Source: Allocoleopsis franciscana PCC 7113 (lineage in GTDB: Bacteria; Cyanobacteriota; Cyanobacteriia; Cyanobacteriales; Coleofasciculaceae). Taken from it: DNA of 64,000 nt. Shown piece after piece: positions 26,234 through 34,788 of the stretch. The stretch is taken from assembly GCF_000317515.1 (NCBI RefSeq), contig NC_019738.1, forward strand, positions 6,040,001 to 6,104,000, read 5' to 3'. The notes below the pieces were generated by a model. That model ran no database searches, was not told the origin of the DNA, and saw only the letters and a list, made by a program, of their open reading frames with translations. Both the position numbers and the translations under genes were made by a program. Positions within the stretch are counted from its first letter, which is position 1. The number at the start of each line of letters is the position of its first letter.

Positions 26234-26508
26234 TCAACGCGCTTAGTTATATCTTCATAGGTATAGGAATTTTCTTCTGGTTTTGGGGAACCTTTCCCCT
26301 AGTCGGTCACCGCTCGGTATTATTCAAGCTGCATACTCTTTCGGTTGCAGATACGCTTGGGAGTATGCTCATCATCGTTGGACTGCTCCTGAAAATACCC
26401 AGTGAATGGCCGCTACTTGTCCTGGGCATTATCACCTTAGCAATCTGGAATACAGTACTGGGGTATGTATTGGCATACTCTTCCAGCACGGGAGGGAATG
26501 ATGAGTGA
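26230..26508 (+). CDS. mrpG: Mrp Na+/H+ antiporter subunit G
   Basis: This is a 92-aa membrane protein with the MnhG signature: an FFWFWGTFPL first helix, the KLHTLSVADTLGSMLIIVGLLL second segment and a third helix near the end. MrpG is a small accessory subunit. The 3' end overlaps the start of the next gene, keeping the operon tightly packed. Confidence 0.88.
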   Translation: MINALSYIFIGIGIFFWFWGTFPLVGHRSVLFKLHTLSVADTLGSMLIIVGLLLKIPSEWPLLVLGIITLAIWNTVLGYVLAYSSSTGGNDE

Positions 26509-27172
26509 TAGCTATATCTATGTCATAACTGCCCTGCTACCGTTGTCCGCACTGATGCTGATCCTTCAGACTAATCCCTACCATGCTCTAGTAGTCCAGG
26601 GAATAGTGGGAGCGGTAGCGGCATTGGTATTTGCGGTTTTCGGGGCGGCGGATGTGGCTTTGACCCAAGCCTTGATGGGGACTCTGCTGGCGATTACGCT
26701 TTATGCGATCGCGGTGCGTTCTTCACTGGTGATGCGTCTTGGTGTACTCGAAGAGGGGGCGATTGTGCAAAGCGCACTGCCAAAGGCAATCGAGGCGGAT
26801 GACGAGTCTGTACCAGACGGCAACGCCGTTAGCGTAGCGACTTGGCAAGAGTGTGACCATTTTCAGCAACTGATGGATGACATGCGTTTAATTTTTCACA
26901 AACACTATATGCGTGTTGAGGTCGTCCCGTACACGAATACGCAAGCCTTGCACCGAGCGCTGATGGACAAAGAAGTCCATGCCATCTGTTCCCAACGGTC
27001 ACGCTTAGAAGACGATCACCAAAACTACCCGCTAGATGGAGACGAAGAGCAACCCTATCACACCACAACTAGGGTTCGACGCCTCTATGAGATTATGCAA
27101 GCCGAACTTTCGTCACCAGCGACCAGCCTGACTTATGTCAATGCATCAGACTCAGAGGAGAAACACAAATGA
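26501..27172 (+). CDS. Short MrpA-like (DUF4040) antiporter subunit
   Basis: The protein is 223 aa from ATG 26501, supported by GGAGGG at the right spacing (ATG 26498 is also in frame). The first 90 residues are a DUF4040-type membrane domain (GIVGAVAALVFAVFGAADVALTQALMGTLLA), the segment found in the C-terminal part of full-length MrpA. The remaining ~130 residues are soluble and acidic, without a family I recognise. The 700-800 residue MrpA of Bacillus is absent, so this short form probably replaces it, with MrpB next. Confidence 0.85.
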   Translation: MSDSYIYVITALLPLSALMLILQTNPYHALVVQGIVGAVAALVFAVFGAADVALTQALMGTLLAITLYAIAVRSSLVMRLGVLEEGAIVQSALPKAIEADDESVPDGNAVSVATWQECDHFQQLMDDMRLIFHKHYMRVEVVPYTNTQALHRALMDKEVHAICSQRSRLEDDHQNYPLDGDEEQPYHTTTRVRRLYEIMQAELSSPATSLTYVNASDSEEKHK

Positions 27173-27828
27173 AATGGGTTTACATTGCAGCAGGGATAGC
27201 GCTATTTATCAAATTCCTGATCATGCCCAATCCGGCACCCGATTTATCGCTGTCGATTGTCCAAACGCTTGTACAAGAGAGTGGAGTCCCTAATGCAGTT
27301 ACGGCTGTCATTCTCAGGAATCGGCTGTATGACACGATCTTTGAAGTGGTAGTATTTACGATCGCGGTCATGGGTGCAAAGTTTCTGCTGGCGGATGAAA
27401 AGCCGTTCTGTACAATCTATCAGTTTAAAGATGAACCATCGATTGTTATGGCACGTCTGGGAGCAACCATTGCCGCGATGGTGGGTATCGAACTGGCGAT
27501 TCGGGGGCATCTGAGTCCGGGTGGTGGTTTTGCGGCTGGAGTGGCAGGCGGAACTGCGATCGGCCTTGTGGCGATTACCTCATCAACGGAGTGGATGCAG
27601 GATATCTATAAGCGCTGGAACGCTGCGATATGGGAGAAGGTTTCGGTTCTGATTTTCATTGTTCTGGCGGTTATCACTTTAGCCGGATTTGAATTACCGC
27701 ACGGAGAGTTAGGTGCACTGGTTAGTGGCGGGGTTATCCCACTGCTCAACATCCTAGTAGCCATAAAAGTCGCGTTGGGTTCTTGGGCGGCTATTTTGGT
27801 GTTTATTCATTATCGGGGGTTATTGTGA
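27169..27828 (+). CDS. mrpB: Mrp Na+/H+ antiporter subunit B
   Basis: The protein is 219 aa with the MnhB signature GHLSPGGGFAAGVAGGTA. The N-terminal ~90 residues contain an extra membrane segment and a NRLYDTIFEVVVFTIAVMGAKFLLAD region, which resembles the tail of MrpA (MbhE-like). The two MrpA-derived pieces therefore appear split between this gene and the one before. It overlaps that gene by 4 bp and is the last gene of the operon. No strong terminator follows. Confidence 0.9.
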   Translation: MKWVYIAAGIALFIKFLIMPNPAPDLSLSIVQTLVQESGVPNAVTAVILRNRLYDTIFEVVVFTIAVMGAKFLLADEKPFCTIYQFKDEPSIVMARLGATIAAMVGIELAIRGHLSPGGGFAAGVAGGTAIGLVAITSSTEWMQDIYKRWNAAIWEKVSVLIFIVLAVITLAGFELPHGELGALVSGGVIPLLNILVAIKVALGSWAAILVFIHYRGLL

Positions 27829-27968
27829 GAATGGCAGTAATCAATCGCACATTTAATTTACCAAAGAATCCGCCTGAGCCATAAAGCACTGGCGGAGTAT
27901 GTCCAATCATTGATACAGGCTGGGAAGCCTATTCCACAAAAGCTAGGCTAAACAGCAAGGGTAGCTGC

Positions 27969-28592
27969 CTAAACCGTTTGACGGCTATACAATTGTTGCC
28001 CTGAGGATAGTTGCTCCTGAATCGCTTGACGCTGATCGATAAACGTATATTCTTCTACCACATTGCCACTGGGGCGTTTTCCAATGATGTAGTATCGTAC
28101 AGGCATTTCGGGTGCGTTGATCACAATGCGGTCTGATACGCTGGTTGTAGTCCTGGGCGCATTGGGAATTTTCTCATCAAGCCGAGCAACTACCCAAAGT
28201 TGGTTGTTAACGATATAGACATCTCGAATATCGAGGTCGTAGCCTGTAGAGGGAACCGCAACTTCCGCCGTTAAGGTCTGCTCTTTTCGGTCTGCTCCGG
28301 GGAGATTAACGTCAATATAGGGGACTTCAACCGTTTTTTCTTCCTGTACAACTTCAACCCGAGGGACTGTAACGGTTCGCTCAACTGTCTTGACATTAAC
28401 ATCAGGACCTTTGACATCATACTTGGGCAATTGCCCAGGTTGTACTTCAACGTCAACATCTGGTAATTGTCCCGCTTGTTCTTGCTCGATGCGACAGCCT
28501 GTTGAAAGAGTTAACAGGGCAGCAATCGGGATGAATAGTAATGGTTGAGAGAGGGATTGTTTGGTTAGAGTAAACATAGTTTTTTTAAACAT
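27969..28592 (-). CDS. Putative lipoprotein with repeated DV/PGQLP segment
   Basis: The product is 207 aa. A signal peptide ends in the lipobox LSTGC (Cys about residue 33), so lipidation and anchoring to a membrane are predicted. Residues 40-105 are low-complexity and strand-rich, with two PGQLP units and runs of VDV, VNV and VEV spacing. The C-terminal 90 residues look globular. No family was recognised. It is convergent with the Mrp operon, 140 bp away. Confidence 0.7.
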   Translation of the reverse strand: MFKKTMFTLTKQSLSQPLLFIPIAALLTLSTGCRIEQEQAGQLPDVDVEVQPGQLPKYDVKGPDVNVKTVERTVTVPRVEVVQEEKTVEVPYIDVNLPGADRKEQTLTAEVAVPSTGYDLDIRDVYIVNNQLWVVARLDEKIPNAPRTTTSVSDRIVINAPEMPVRYYIIGKRPSGNVVEEYTFIDQRQAIQEQLSSGQQLYSRQTV

Positions 28593-28843
28593 TCAACATA
28601 GGGGAAGATAAGAATTGTTTTTTGCTATCGCCAATACTTATGTTATGAGGATAAGAACGAACTTCCCCTTCTGAATCTTAGGAATAATAAGTAAGCTCTC
28701 GCCTCTCCCTATGGGTTGAATTGATGGAATGCGACTGCTCCTTCACCAAAATCTCTCTGCCACTCTGGAAGTTCTCTACTAAGCATAAAGGATTATAAAT
28801 TATGCAAAGAATCTATAATTCGCATTTTAAATAACTTAAAAAT

Positions 28844-29017
28844 CTAAGCAATAATCAGAGTTGTCGGCTGAGGGTATTGGCTCAATACCATGACTTCTTG
28901 TTCATAGATAAATTCGCTGTAGTCAGCTAGGTTATCAAGTCCGATCAGATTGAGAATAATCTCAGCGGCTAACCAAACGGTTGTTTTAACGAATAATTTC
29001 TTCCATTGGGTCTTCAT
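28844..29017 (-). CDS. 57-aa conserved-looking small protein
   Basis: ATG at 29017 is preceded by GAGGTAGAAATCA, giving a good Shine-Dalgarno with 8-base spacing, and the frame ends at TAG 28844-28846. The peptide starts MKTQWKKLFVKTTVWLAAEI and continues with LNLIGLDNLADYSEF, a basic N-terminus then an amphipathic or hydrophobic helix. I recall similar short proteins (TVWL.AE..LN..GLD.LADYSEF) in other cyanobacteria, function unknown. This is remembered, not searched. Confidence 0.6.
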   Translation of the reverse strand: MKTQWKKLFVKTTVWLAAEIILNLIGLDNLADYSEFIYEQEVMVLSQYPQPTTLIIA

Positions 29018-29336
29018 TGATTTCTACCTCTTGAATAAACACTGGAGGCTCAGTGCTGTGGTTAGACTCTCTTACTTAAGAATCAGTTAATTCTTTGCCT
29101 TTTACGCAAACTTGGGAGCCTATCCGGGAAATTCCAAGAGTTTCGCTAAACCATACAGGTAAGAAGCAAGCTGAACAAAAGCAGCCTCCTTCAGTGGCTT
29201 AGGAGGAGTCATCTAAACGGATGCTGAAATATTAAACAGCACTACCTATGTCTCTACAAAGGCTGTTCATCGTTTTTCACAATTAAGTTAAAAATAGAGA
29301 TGTACTGCCGTTTTTGGCGAAAGCAATCACGAGAAA
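29018..29336. other. Intergenic stretch before the DCC-family gene
   Basis: No coding frame is convincing. A hairpin CCTCCT (29185-29190) / AGGAGG (29201-29206) has a 10-base loop and includes a perfect Shine-Dalgarno-like AGGAGG, but no start codon follows at useful distance. Confidence 0.4.
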
Positions 29337-29753
29337 ATGAGATACCACGTTATTTACGATGGCAACTGTAATCTTTGCGTCACCCTGGTACAGGTACTAG
29401 AAAACCTGGATAAAGGACAGCTATTCGATTACATTTCAATGCAGGAGGAACAAGCGCTGAAGAATTTTGGGGTAACGCCTCAAGACTGCGAGATGGGGAT
29501 GATTTTAATTGATGCTGCCTCACCAGAACGTCGCTGGCAAGGCAGTGATGCGGCAGAGGAAATTGGGAATTTGTTACCCGCCGGCAATGTGTTTGTTTCG
29601 GCTTACCGAGCTCTGCCTGGGATGAAATGGATGGGCGATCGCGTTTACGAGCAAGTTCGCGATAATCGTTACAGTTGGTTTGGCAAGCGTTCTAGTACGT
29701 ATAAATCCGCCTATCCAGTCGGGTGTAATGCTGCGTCTGATTGCCAGAGTTAG
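29337..29753 (+). CDS. DCC-family (DUF393) thiol-disulfide oxidoreductase-like protein
   Basis: The product is 138 aa. The family motif is at the N-terminus: YDGNCNLC, with Cys residues spaced CxxC and the preceding Asp, resembling a thioredoxin-fold redox site. The remainder is compact, without membrane segments. Substrates of DCC proteins are not established. It is convergent with the nitroreductase gene, 21 bp apart. Confidence 0.85.
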   Translation: MRYHVIYDGNCNLCVTLVQVLENLDKGQLFDYISMQEEQALKNFGVTPQDCEMGMILIDAASPERRWQGSDAAEEIGNLLPAGNVFVSAYRALPGMKWMGDRVYEQVRDNRYSWFGKRSSTYKSAYPVGCNAASDCQS

Positions 29754-29774
29754 AAGCGACGGAATCAGTCTACT

Positions 29775-30443
29775 TTAGAGCGTCAAGGGTTGTTCGTAAC
29801 TTTCACCGAAGAAAACCTGATCAATCTCAAAACGTCCACCATAAGGCTTAAACGGTTCAGCTACATAGCCTAATGCTAAGAGACAGCAAACATCGACCTC
29901 CGCTGGAATTTGAAACGCTTCTTTCACCTGATCACTGACAAACCCTTCCATAGGGCAACTATCTACACCATAACTCTTCGCCACAATCATTAAATGAGCG
30001 ACGGCTAACATTGTATGGCGGTTTGTCCAAGCTTCCACATGTTGAAAACAGGGATGATTTTCAAACAAAGCTGGGATTTTCTGGCGCATGACATCTGCAT
30101 AAGCTTCATTCACCGCCCCAGCTTCAGCACCCAACTTAATCACAGATTCTATGTAGTCAGGTTCAGCGACACGCCTGTCCCCACAACAAATTAAAACCAC
30201 AGGTGCTTCACTCACTTGTCGCTGATTGAAGGCACAAGCTTTGAGTCTTTCCTTATTTTCTGTCTCCCTTACCACCACAAAGCGCCAAGGCTGGAGGTTA
30301 TAACCAGACGGTGCTCGGACTCCCAGCCGCAGAATTTCTACTAAAGCAGCGTCCGGAATGGGATCGCTGCGGAATGATCGTGCGGCGCGACGCTGCTCAA
30401 TGCTATCCTTCAAACCCATGCTTGGATGCATGTTAATGGTCAT
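29775..30443 (-). CDS. Nitroreductase-family oxidoreductase
   Basis: This is a 222-aa FMN-dependent NAD(P)H oxidoreductase. Visible family features are the RRAARSFRSDPIP start block, RAPSGYNLQPWRFVVV (FMN binding), AVAHLMIVAKSYGVDSCPMEGF and the late LLALGYVAEPFKP. The substrate (nitro compounds, quinones, flavins) cannot be predicted from sequence. It lies 92 bp before the end of the GntR-type gene on the same strand. Co-regulation is possible. Confidence 0.9.
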   Translation of the reverse strand: MTINMHPSMGLKDSIEQRRAARSFRSDPIPDAALVEILRLGVRAPSGYNLQPWRFVVVRETENKERLKACAFNQRQVSEAPVVLICCGDRRVAEPDYIESVIKLGAEAGAVNEAYADVMRQKIPALFENHPCFQHVEAWTNRHTMLAVAHLMIVAKSYGVDSCPMEGFVSDQVKEAFQIPAEVDVCCLLALGYVAEPFKPYGGRFEIDQVFFGESYEQPLTL

Positions 30444-30535
30444 TTTTTCTCCTCATTCCACAGTTCAGTTCGTCTCTCAAGAAACTTGTTGCCCAGCGCA
30501 AAAAGCCACTCGCAAAACCTTAAATTTTGTGTCCC

Positions 30536-31522
30536 TTAACCCAAACCCAATTCGCGTTTGAGCAAGTTAATCGACTTGCTACCAATATAATTGTCACTGC
30601 AAATCAATTCTGGGGGACGGATAATGTCTTCTCTAGCCGCTAAGATGGCAGCTTTGACAGTTTGATAGCTAGCTTGGTCGCTCAGAATCGTTTGGGCACT
30701 ACGCACTAAGGCATTCAGTTTGTAGGTTTCGTTAAACTGTGCTGTCATCAGGAGCAAATCTTCCCCACGTAGACTGTGGATGATCACTTCTACAACCCGT
30801 AGGATGCCGTCACTGATACTCACTACGCCCAAGCAGCTATCCCTGGGGAGGCTTTGAATCAGCTTGATTTCCTTCCCATAATCGTAGATATCTACGGGAA
30901 TAACACGAACCGATTTAGGAGCTGCGATCTCTTCGGCTTGTCGGATAAAATACCGACTGGTGACAACGGTACCAGAGTTGGTTTGATCCAACGCTTGGGC
31001 GAGTTCCTCCATCGGCACCAACTGCACAGGAATTCCCAGGGATTTTTCTAATTCCTGTACCATCAACTCCCCAGCCCCCAAGTCTCGTGACTCAACGGTG
31101 ACCAATACCCGAGCACTACAGCGCAGTCGCCAATCGATTTCGGTCAAAAACAGTTCTCTGGCTTCACTCAGAGAGCAACCCTGCGCCAGCAGTTCATCCA
31201 AACTCTGCTGCACAATTTTGGAGGCTTTAGGATACTGATTGAGGATGGGAGACTGTCGCTGGGCACCCCCTTCATGACCTTGTGCCTTGACATAAATCCC
31301 TGAACCGGCTTGAGATTCTACCAGTCCCGTGTCTTCTAATTGCCGATACACCTTACTAATGGTGTTACGATGCAGACCGGTAATCATGGCTAATTGCCTG
31401 GTACTGGGCAAGCGATGGCCTGGGGGATATTGCCGAGAGGCGATCGCAAATTGTATTTGATCAAATAGCTGCTTTGAGGCAGGAATCTCACTATCTGGCT
31501 GAATATGATATTGAACCATCAC
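30536..31522 (-). CDS. GntR-family transcriptional regulator
   Basis: The protein is 328 aa. An N-terminal winged helix (residues 12-80: QLFDQIQFAIASRQYPPGHRLPSTRQLA...HRNTISKVYRQLEDTGLV) is joined to a ~240-residue effector-binding or dimerisation domain of no family I can name. It is not the aminotransferase (MocR) type, and the domain is longer than in YtrA types. Possible targets are itself and the nitroreductase downstream. A 650-bp AT-rich region lies upstream. Confidence 0.85.
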   Translation of the reverse strand: MMVQYHIQPDSEIPASKQLFDQIQFAIASRQYPPGHRLPSTRQLAMITGLHRNTISKVYRQLEDTGLVESQAGSGIYVKAQGHEGGAQRQSPILNQYPKASKIVQQSLDELLAQGCSLSEARELFLTEIDWRLRCSARVLVTVESRDLGAGELMVQELEKSLGIPVQLVPMEELAQALDQTNSGTVVTSRYFIRQAEEIAAPKSVRVIPVDIYDYGKEIKLIQSLPRDSCLGVVSISDGILRVVEVIIHSLRGEDLLLMTAQFNETYKLNALVRSAQTILSDQASYQTVKAAILAAREDIIRPPELICSDNYIGSKSINLLKRELGLG

Positions 31523-32172
31523 AATGTCTCCAAAGCCCTTGGTTAACCGAGGTAAGTTTTGCCCCCGGCACCCTTAACACTAAAATTTCGTCCAGGTCTA
31601 GACTCTATCCAATCTATCCTTACTTAGCCCTGGATTCCTAGAAAAGTTACTACTTCGGTACAATAAACGGTTGATTGCGGTGTGGGTCTCATAGACAGAA
31701 GTTAAAAATAAGTGTGTGACTATATTAATAGTAGTCTTTTGGAGCTTGATGCCGCATTCCATCCATGGGAAATTCATCTGACCTAGACGATTCTCTTGAT
31801 TTTTATCAAATGACTAGATTTATTTAAAAGGTTTAAAGTTAAAATTGTCAATTTTATTCCAATTCAAACCAACATAAAAACCTCTATTTTTCAATTTTTA
31901 AATAATCTATTTTTATTGCTTAATTTTTAATTGGGAACATTGAATTAGTAGGCAGTTTAATGATTGAATCTTTTTTAAAGAATCATATATGTAATAAAAA
32001 CATCTAAAAATTTAGCTAAAAAAATAAAGTTCTATTGTGATTTTGTTCAATGATTGGGTAACTTAGAGTTAAAATTAAACAGAAGTTTTTGCATCGGTTA
32101 GAAAGCCGATAAGCCTTCGAGATTAGCCGCTCTGGATTCCATAGCGCTCCTTTCCACCCGTTAAACTGAATC
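31523..32172. other. AT-rich intergenic region, no gene seen
   Basis: About 650 bp separate the divergent GntR and dienelactone hydrolase genes. The middle (31790-32050) is strongly AT-rich with many A and T runs. No ORF, tRNA or strong hairpin was found. The composition suits a promoter region or a decayed sequence. Confidence 0.5.
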
Positions 32173-32931
32173 ATGGCGAATAGAGAAATAAAGACAAAGT
32201 CCGTTAAGATTGCGAATGGTTCTCTACAAATTGAAGCTTACCTGGCAATGCCAGCCGACACGGGGAGTTTCCCAGGCGTTGTGGTGCTGCAAGAAATTTT
32301 TGGAGTCAACGATCATATCCGAGATGTCACTCGACGGATAGCCCAAGAAGGCTATGTCGCGATCGCACCGGCCCTCTATCAACGCCAAGCACCCGGTTTT
32401 GAAACGGGTTACACAGACAAAGACATTCAAATTGGCAGAAAATATAAGGATCGAACCACAGCAGAAGAACTCAAAAGTGATATTCAAGCAACCATCAATT
32501 ACCTAATCGGCCAGACGCCAGCCAAACCCAACTCTATTGGCTGTATCGGCTTTTGTTTTGGAGGGCATGTTGCCTATCTAGCGGCTACTCTGCCAGACAT
32601 TCACGCCACCGCGTCGTTCTATGGCGCTGGGATTACCACGATGACTCCGGGTGGTGGTGCGCCAACCATCACTCAGACTAAAGATATCGGAGGAGGCACC
32701 ATCTACCTCTTCTTTGGCATGAACGATGCCAGCATCCCATCGCAACAAATTGATCAGATCGAACAAACACTGAACAAGCACCAAGTGATGCATCGTATCT
32801 TTCGTTACCCAGAAGCCGATCATGGCTTCTTCTGTGACCAACGTGCTAGCTACAATGAGGCAGCAGCCGCTGATGCTTGGGTACAAGTGAAGCAGCTTTT
32901 TAGGCAGGAACTAACTTTAGCCTCCACTTGA
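32173..32931 (+). CDS. Dienelactone hydrolase family protein
   Basis: This is a 252-aa alpha/beta-hydrolase. Nucleophile elbow: GCIGFCFGGH, with Cys in place of Ser as in dienelactone hydrolases. An acid in the FGMNDASIP block and His in EADHGFFCDQR complete the triad. The family opens dienelactone rings; in cyanobacteria the true substrate is usually unknown, and carboxymethylenebutenolidase activity is only inferred. No signal peptide, so it is cytoplasmic. Confidence 0.9.
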   Translation: MANREIKTKSVKIANGSLQIEAYLAMPADTGSFPGVVVLQEIFGVNDHIRDVTRRIAQEGYVAIAPALYQRQAPGFETGYTDKDIQIGRKYKDRTTAEELKSDIQATINYLIGQTPAKPNSIGCIGFCFGGHVAYLAATLPDIHATASFYGAGITTMTPGGGAPTITQTKDIGGGTIYLFFGMNDASIPSQQIDQIEQTLNKHQVMHRIFRYPEADHGFFCDQRASYNEAAAADAWVQVKQLFRQELTLAST

Positions 32932-32996
32932 AGCTGCACCCCTTACCAACTCACTCTCGACCGTAATTCACTATCTTTTTTAAGCGATTAATTGAC

Positions 32997-33905
32997 ATGA
33001 AATCAGAACCAGCACGTTCTAAAGCTAGCAAAGTCTCTTTCTCCATGGACGATTTTGCCAAAGCATTGGAACAACACGACTACGGGTTTAAAAAGGGACA
33101 GGTAGTGCGTGGCAAGGTGTACAACTACGAAACGGATGGTGCGTATGTTGACATCGGTGGCAAGTCTTTGGCTTATGTTCCCATCAATGAGGTTTCTGTG
33201 AAATCCTCAGGGGATTGGTCGGACGTGCTGCCTTTACACGAAGAACTCGATTTTCTCATTATTGGAGAACAAGATGCCGATGGTCAGGTGACGCTGTCGC
33301 GGCGTCAGCTAGAAGTGAAGCGGCTGTGGGATGAGTTGGCAGAGGTACAGGAAGAAGGAAAATCCTTCCAAGTCCGCGTTACTGGGGTGAATAAGGGTGG
33401 CGTCACGGTCGATATGCGCGGGTTGCGGGGGTTTATTCCGCGATCGCATTTGAGTGAACGAGAAGACTTAGATTCATTGATTGGTCAAACCCTCACCGCC
33501 ACCATCTTAGAAGCCGATCGCGAACGCAACAAGTTAGTCGTTTCCCAGCGCCAAGCCACTCGTTCCGCTGGTTTTAGTCAGCTAGAATTAGGGCAATTAG
33601 TGGAAGGCAAAATTACTTCCATTAAGCCTTTCGGTTTGTTCGTTGATTTTGAAGGCATCACAGGTTTACTGCACATTAAGCAAGTGAGCCAAACCTTTAT
33701 TGAATCGCTGCCAGCCGTATTCCAAATCGGTCAGATCATTAAAGCCATGATTATTGACCTCGATGAAGGGAAAGGCCGTGTTTCTTTGTCTACCAGGGTG
33801 TTAGAAAATTACGCTGGAGAAATGTTGGAGAAAATGGCTGATGTGATGGATAGTGCCGAAGCGCGTGCAGAACGGGCTAAGCCAAAAATCATGCAGCAGC
33901 AGTAA
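32997..33905 (+). CDS. rps1B: 30S ribosomal protein S1 homologue (S1-domain RNA-binding protein)
   Basis: The protein is 302 aa with three S1/OB domains: residues about 32-105 (GQVVRGKVYNYETDGAYVDIGGKSLAYVP), 118-185 (GVNKGGVTVDMRGLRGFIPRSHL) and 197-270 (GQLVEGKITSIKPFGLFVDFEGITGLLHI). Cyanobacteria carry two short S1 paralogues; this length and tail fit the Rps1b type. Rps1 proteins bind mRNA leaders on the 30S subunit. It lies 65 bp downstream of the dienelactone hydrolase gene. Confidence 0.9.
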   Translation: MKSEPARSKASKVSFSMDDFAKALEQHDYGFKKGQVVRGKVYNYETDGAYVDIGGKSLAYVPINEVSVKSSGDWSDVLPLHEELDFLIIGEQDADGQVTLSRRQLEVKRLWDELAEVQEEGKSFQVRVTGVNKGGVTVDMRGLRGFIPRSHLSEREDLDSLIGQTLTATILEADRERNKLVVSQRQATRSAGFSQLELGQLVEGKITSIKPFGLFVDFEGITGLLHIKQVSQTFIESLPAVFQIGQIIKAMIIDLDEGKGRVSLSTRVLENYAGEMLEKMADVMDSAEARAERAKPKIMQQQ

Positions 33906-33979
33906 GATTTGCGCCATGGCTGCCGCCTACACTGTTAGAGAACGAGATATTACGCCGGAAAAAGGAGTAAAAATACTCA

Positions 33980-34687
33980 ATGACTCAATCAGACGGATCG
34001 AGCCGCACTCTCGTCGTGGACATTGGCGGCAGTGGCGTCAAGGTGATGGTATTAGATGAAGCCGGTAATCCCCTGACAGAACGCAGCCGTGTGGAAACGC
34101 CCCAGCCCCCCAAACCCGATGCTGTAATTGATGCGATCGCTCAGTTAGCGGCAGGACAAGGTGAATTTGATCGCGTATCAGTGGGATTTCCAGGTGTTGT
34201 AAGTTGCGGTATCACCAGAACAGCGGTGAACTTAGACCCCGATTGGATGGGGTTCGATCTTGCCACAGCCCTTTCTGAACGTTTGGGAAAACCCGTGCGG
34301 GTGGCGAATGATGCCGATGTGCAAGGAATGGCGGCTATTGTCGGGAAAGGGGTGGAAATGGTGATCACCCTGGGTACGGGATTTGGTTCTGCCCTATTTG
34401 TAGATGGGAAACTGGTGCCCAATTTGGAAATGGGACATCATCCGTTCCGCAAAGGGGAAACCTATGAGCAGCAGTTGGGACGTGCAGCGTTGGATGCAGT
34501 GGGTCAGAAAAAATGGAATACTCGCTTAGAAAAGGCGATCGCCTGTCTGGATCATCTGTTTAATTACGATTATCTCTACATCGGCGGCGGTGAAGCGAAG
34601 AAAATCACCATCGAGCTACCTGCCAATGTGAAAATTGTGCCCAATGTCAATGGTTTGCTGGGTGGGATTGTGTTGTGGCAGGATTAG
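33980..34687 (+). CDS. ROK-family glucokinase, polyphosphate-glucokinase type
   Basis: This is a 235-aa sugar kinase. The phosphate-1 motif LVVDIGGSGVKVMVLDEAG opens the domain. VRVANDADVQGMA carries the catalytic Asp, and ITLGTGFGSALFVDGKL is the second phosphate-binding loop. It is shorter than classical ROK kinases and fits the polyphosphate- or ATP-dependent glucokinase (PpgK-like) subgroup. Preference for polyphosphate is inferred. GGAG before the ATG supports this start. Confidence 0.88.
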   Translation: MTQSDGSSRTLVVDIGGSGVKVMVLDEAGNPLTERSRVETPQPPKPDAVIDAIAQLAAGQGEFDRVSVGFPGVVSCGITRTAVNLDPDWMGFDLATALSERLGKPVRVANDADVQGMAAIVGKGVEMVITLGTGFGSALFVDGKLVPNLEMGHHPFRKGETYEQQLGRAALDAVGQKKWNTRLEKAIACLDHLFNYDYLYIGGGEAKKITIELPANVKIVPNVNGLLGGIVLWQD

Positions 34688-34788
34688 AAACGTTGCAGGG
34701 CTGTTGGGGAGCTAGGGAGAAAATGACTGGATTTGGAAGGGGAACGATCAAGGCGGATTGGGTAAAAGACAGAATTGAGTGAAGAATG

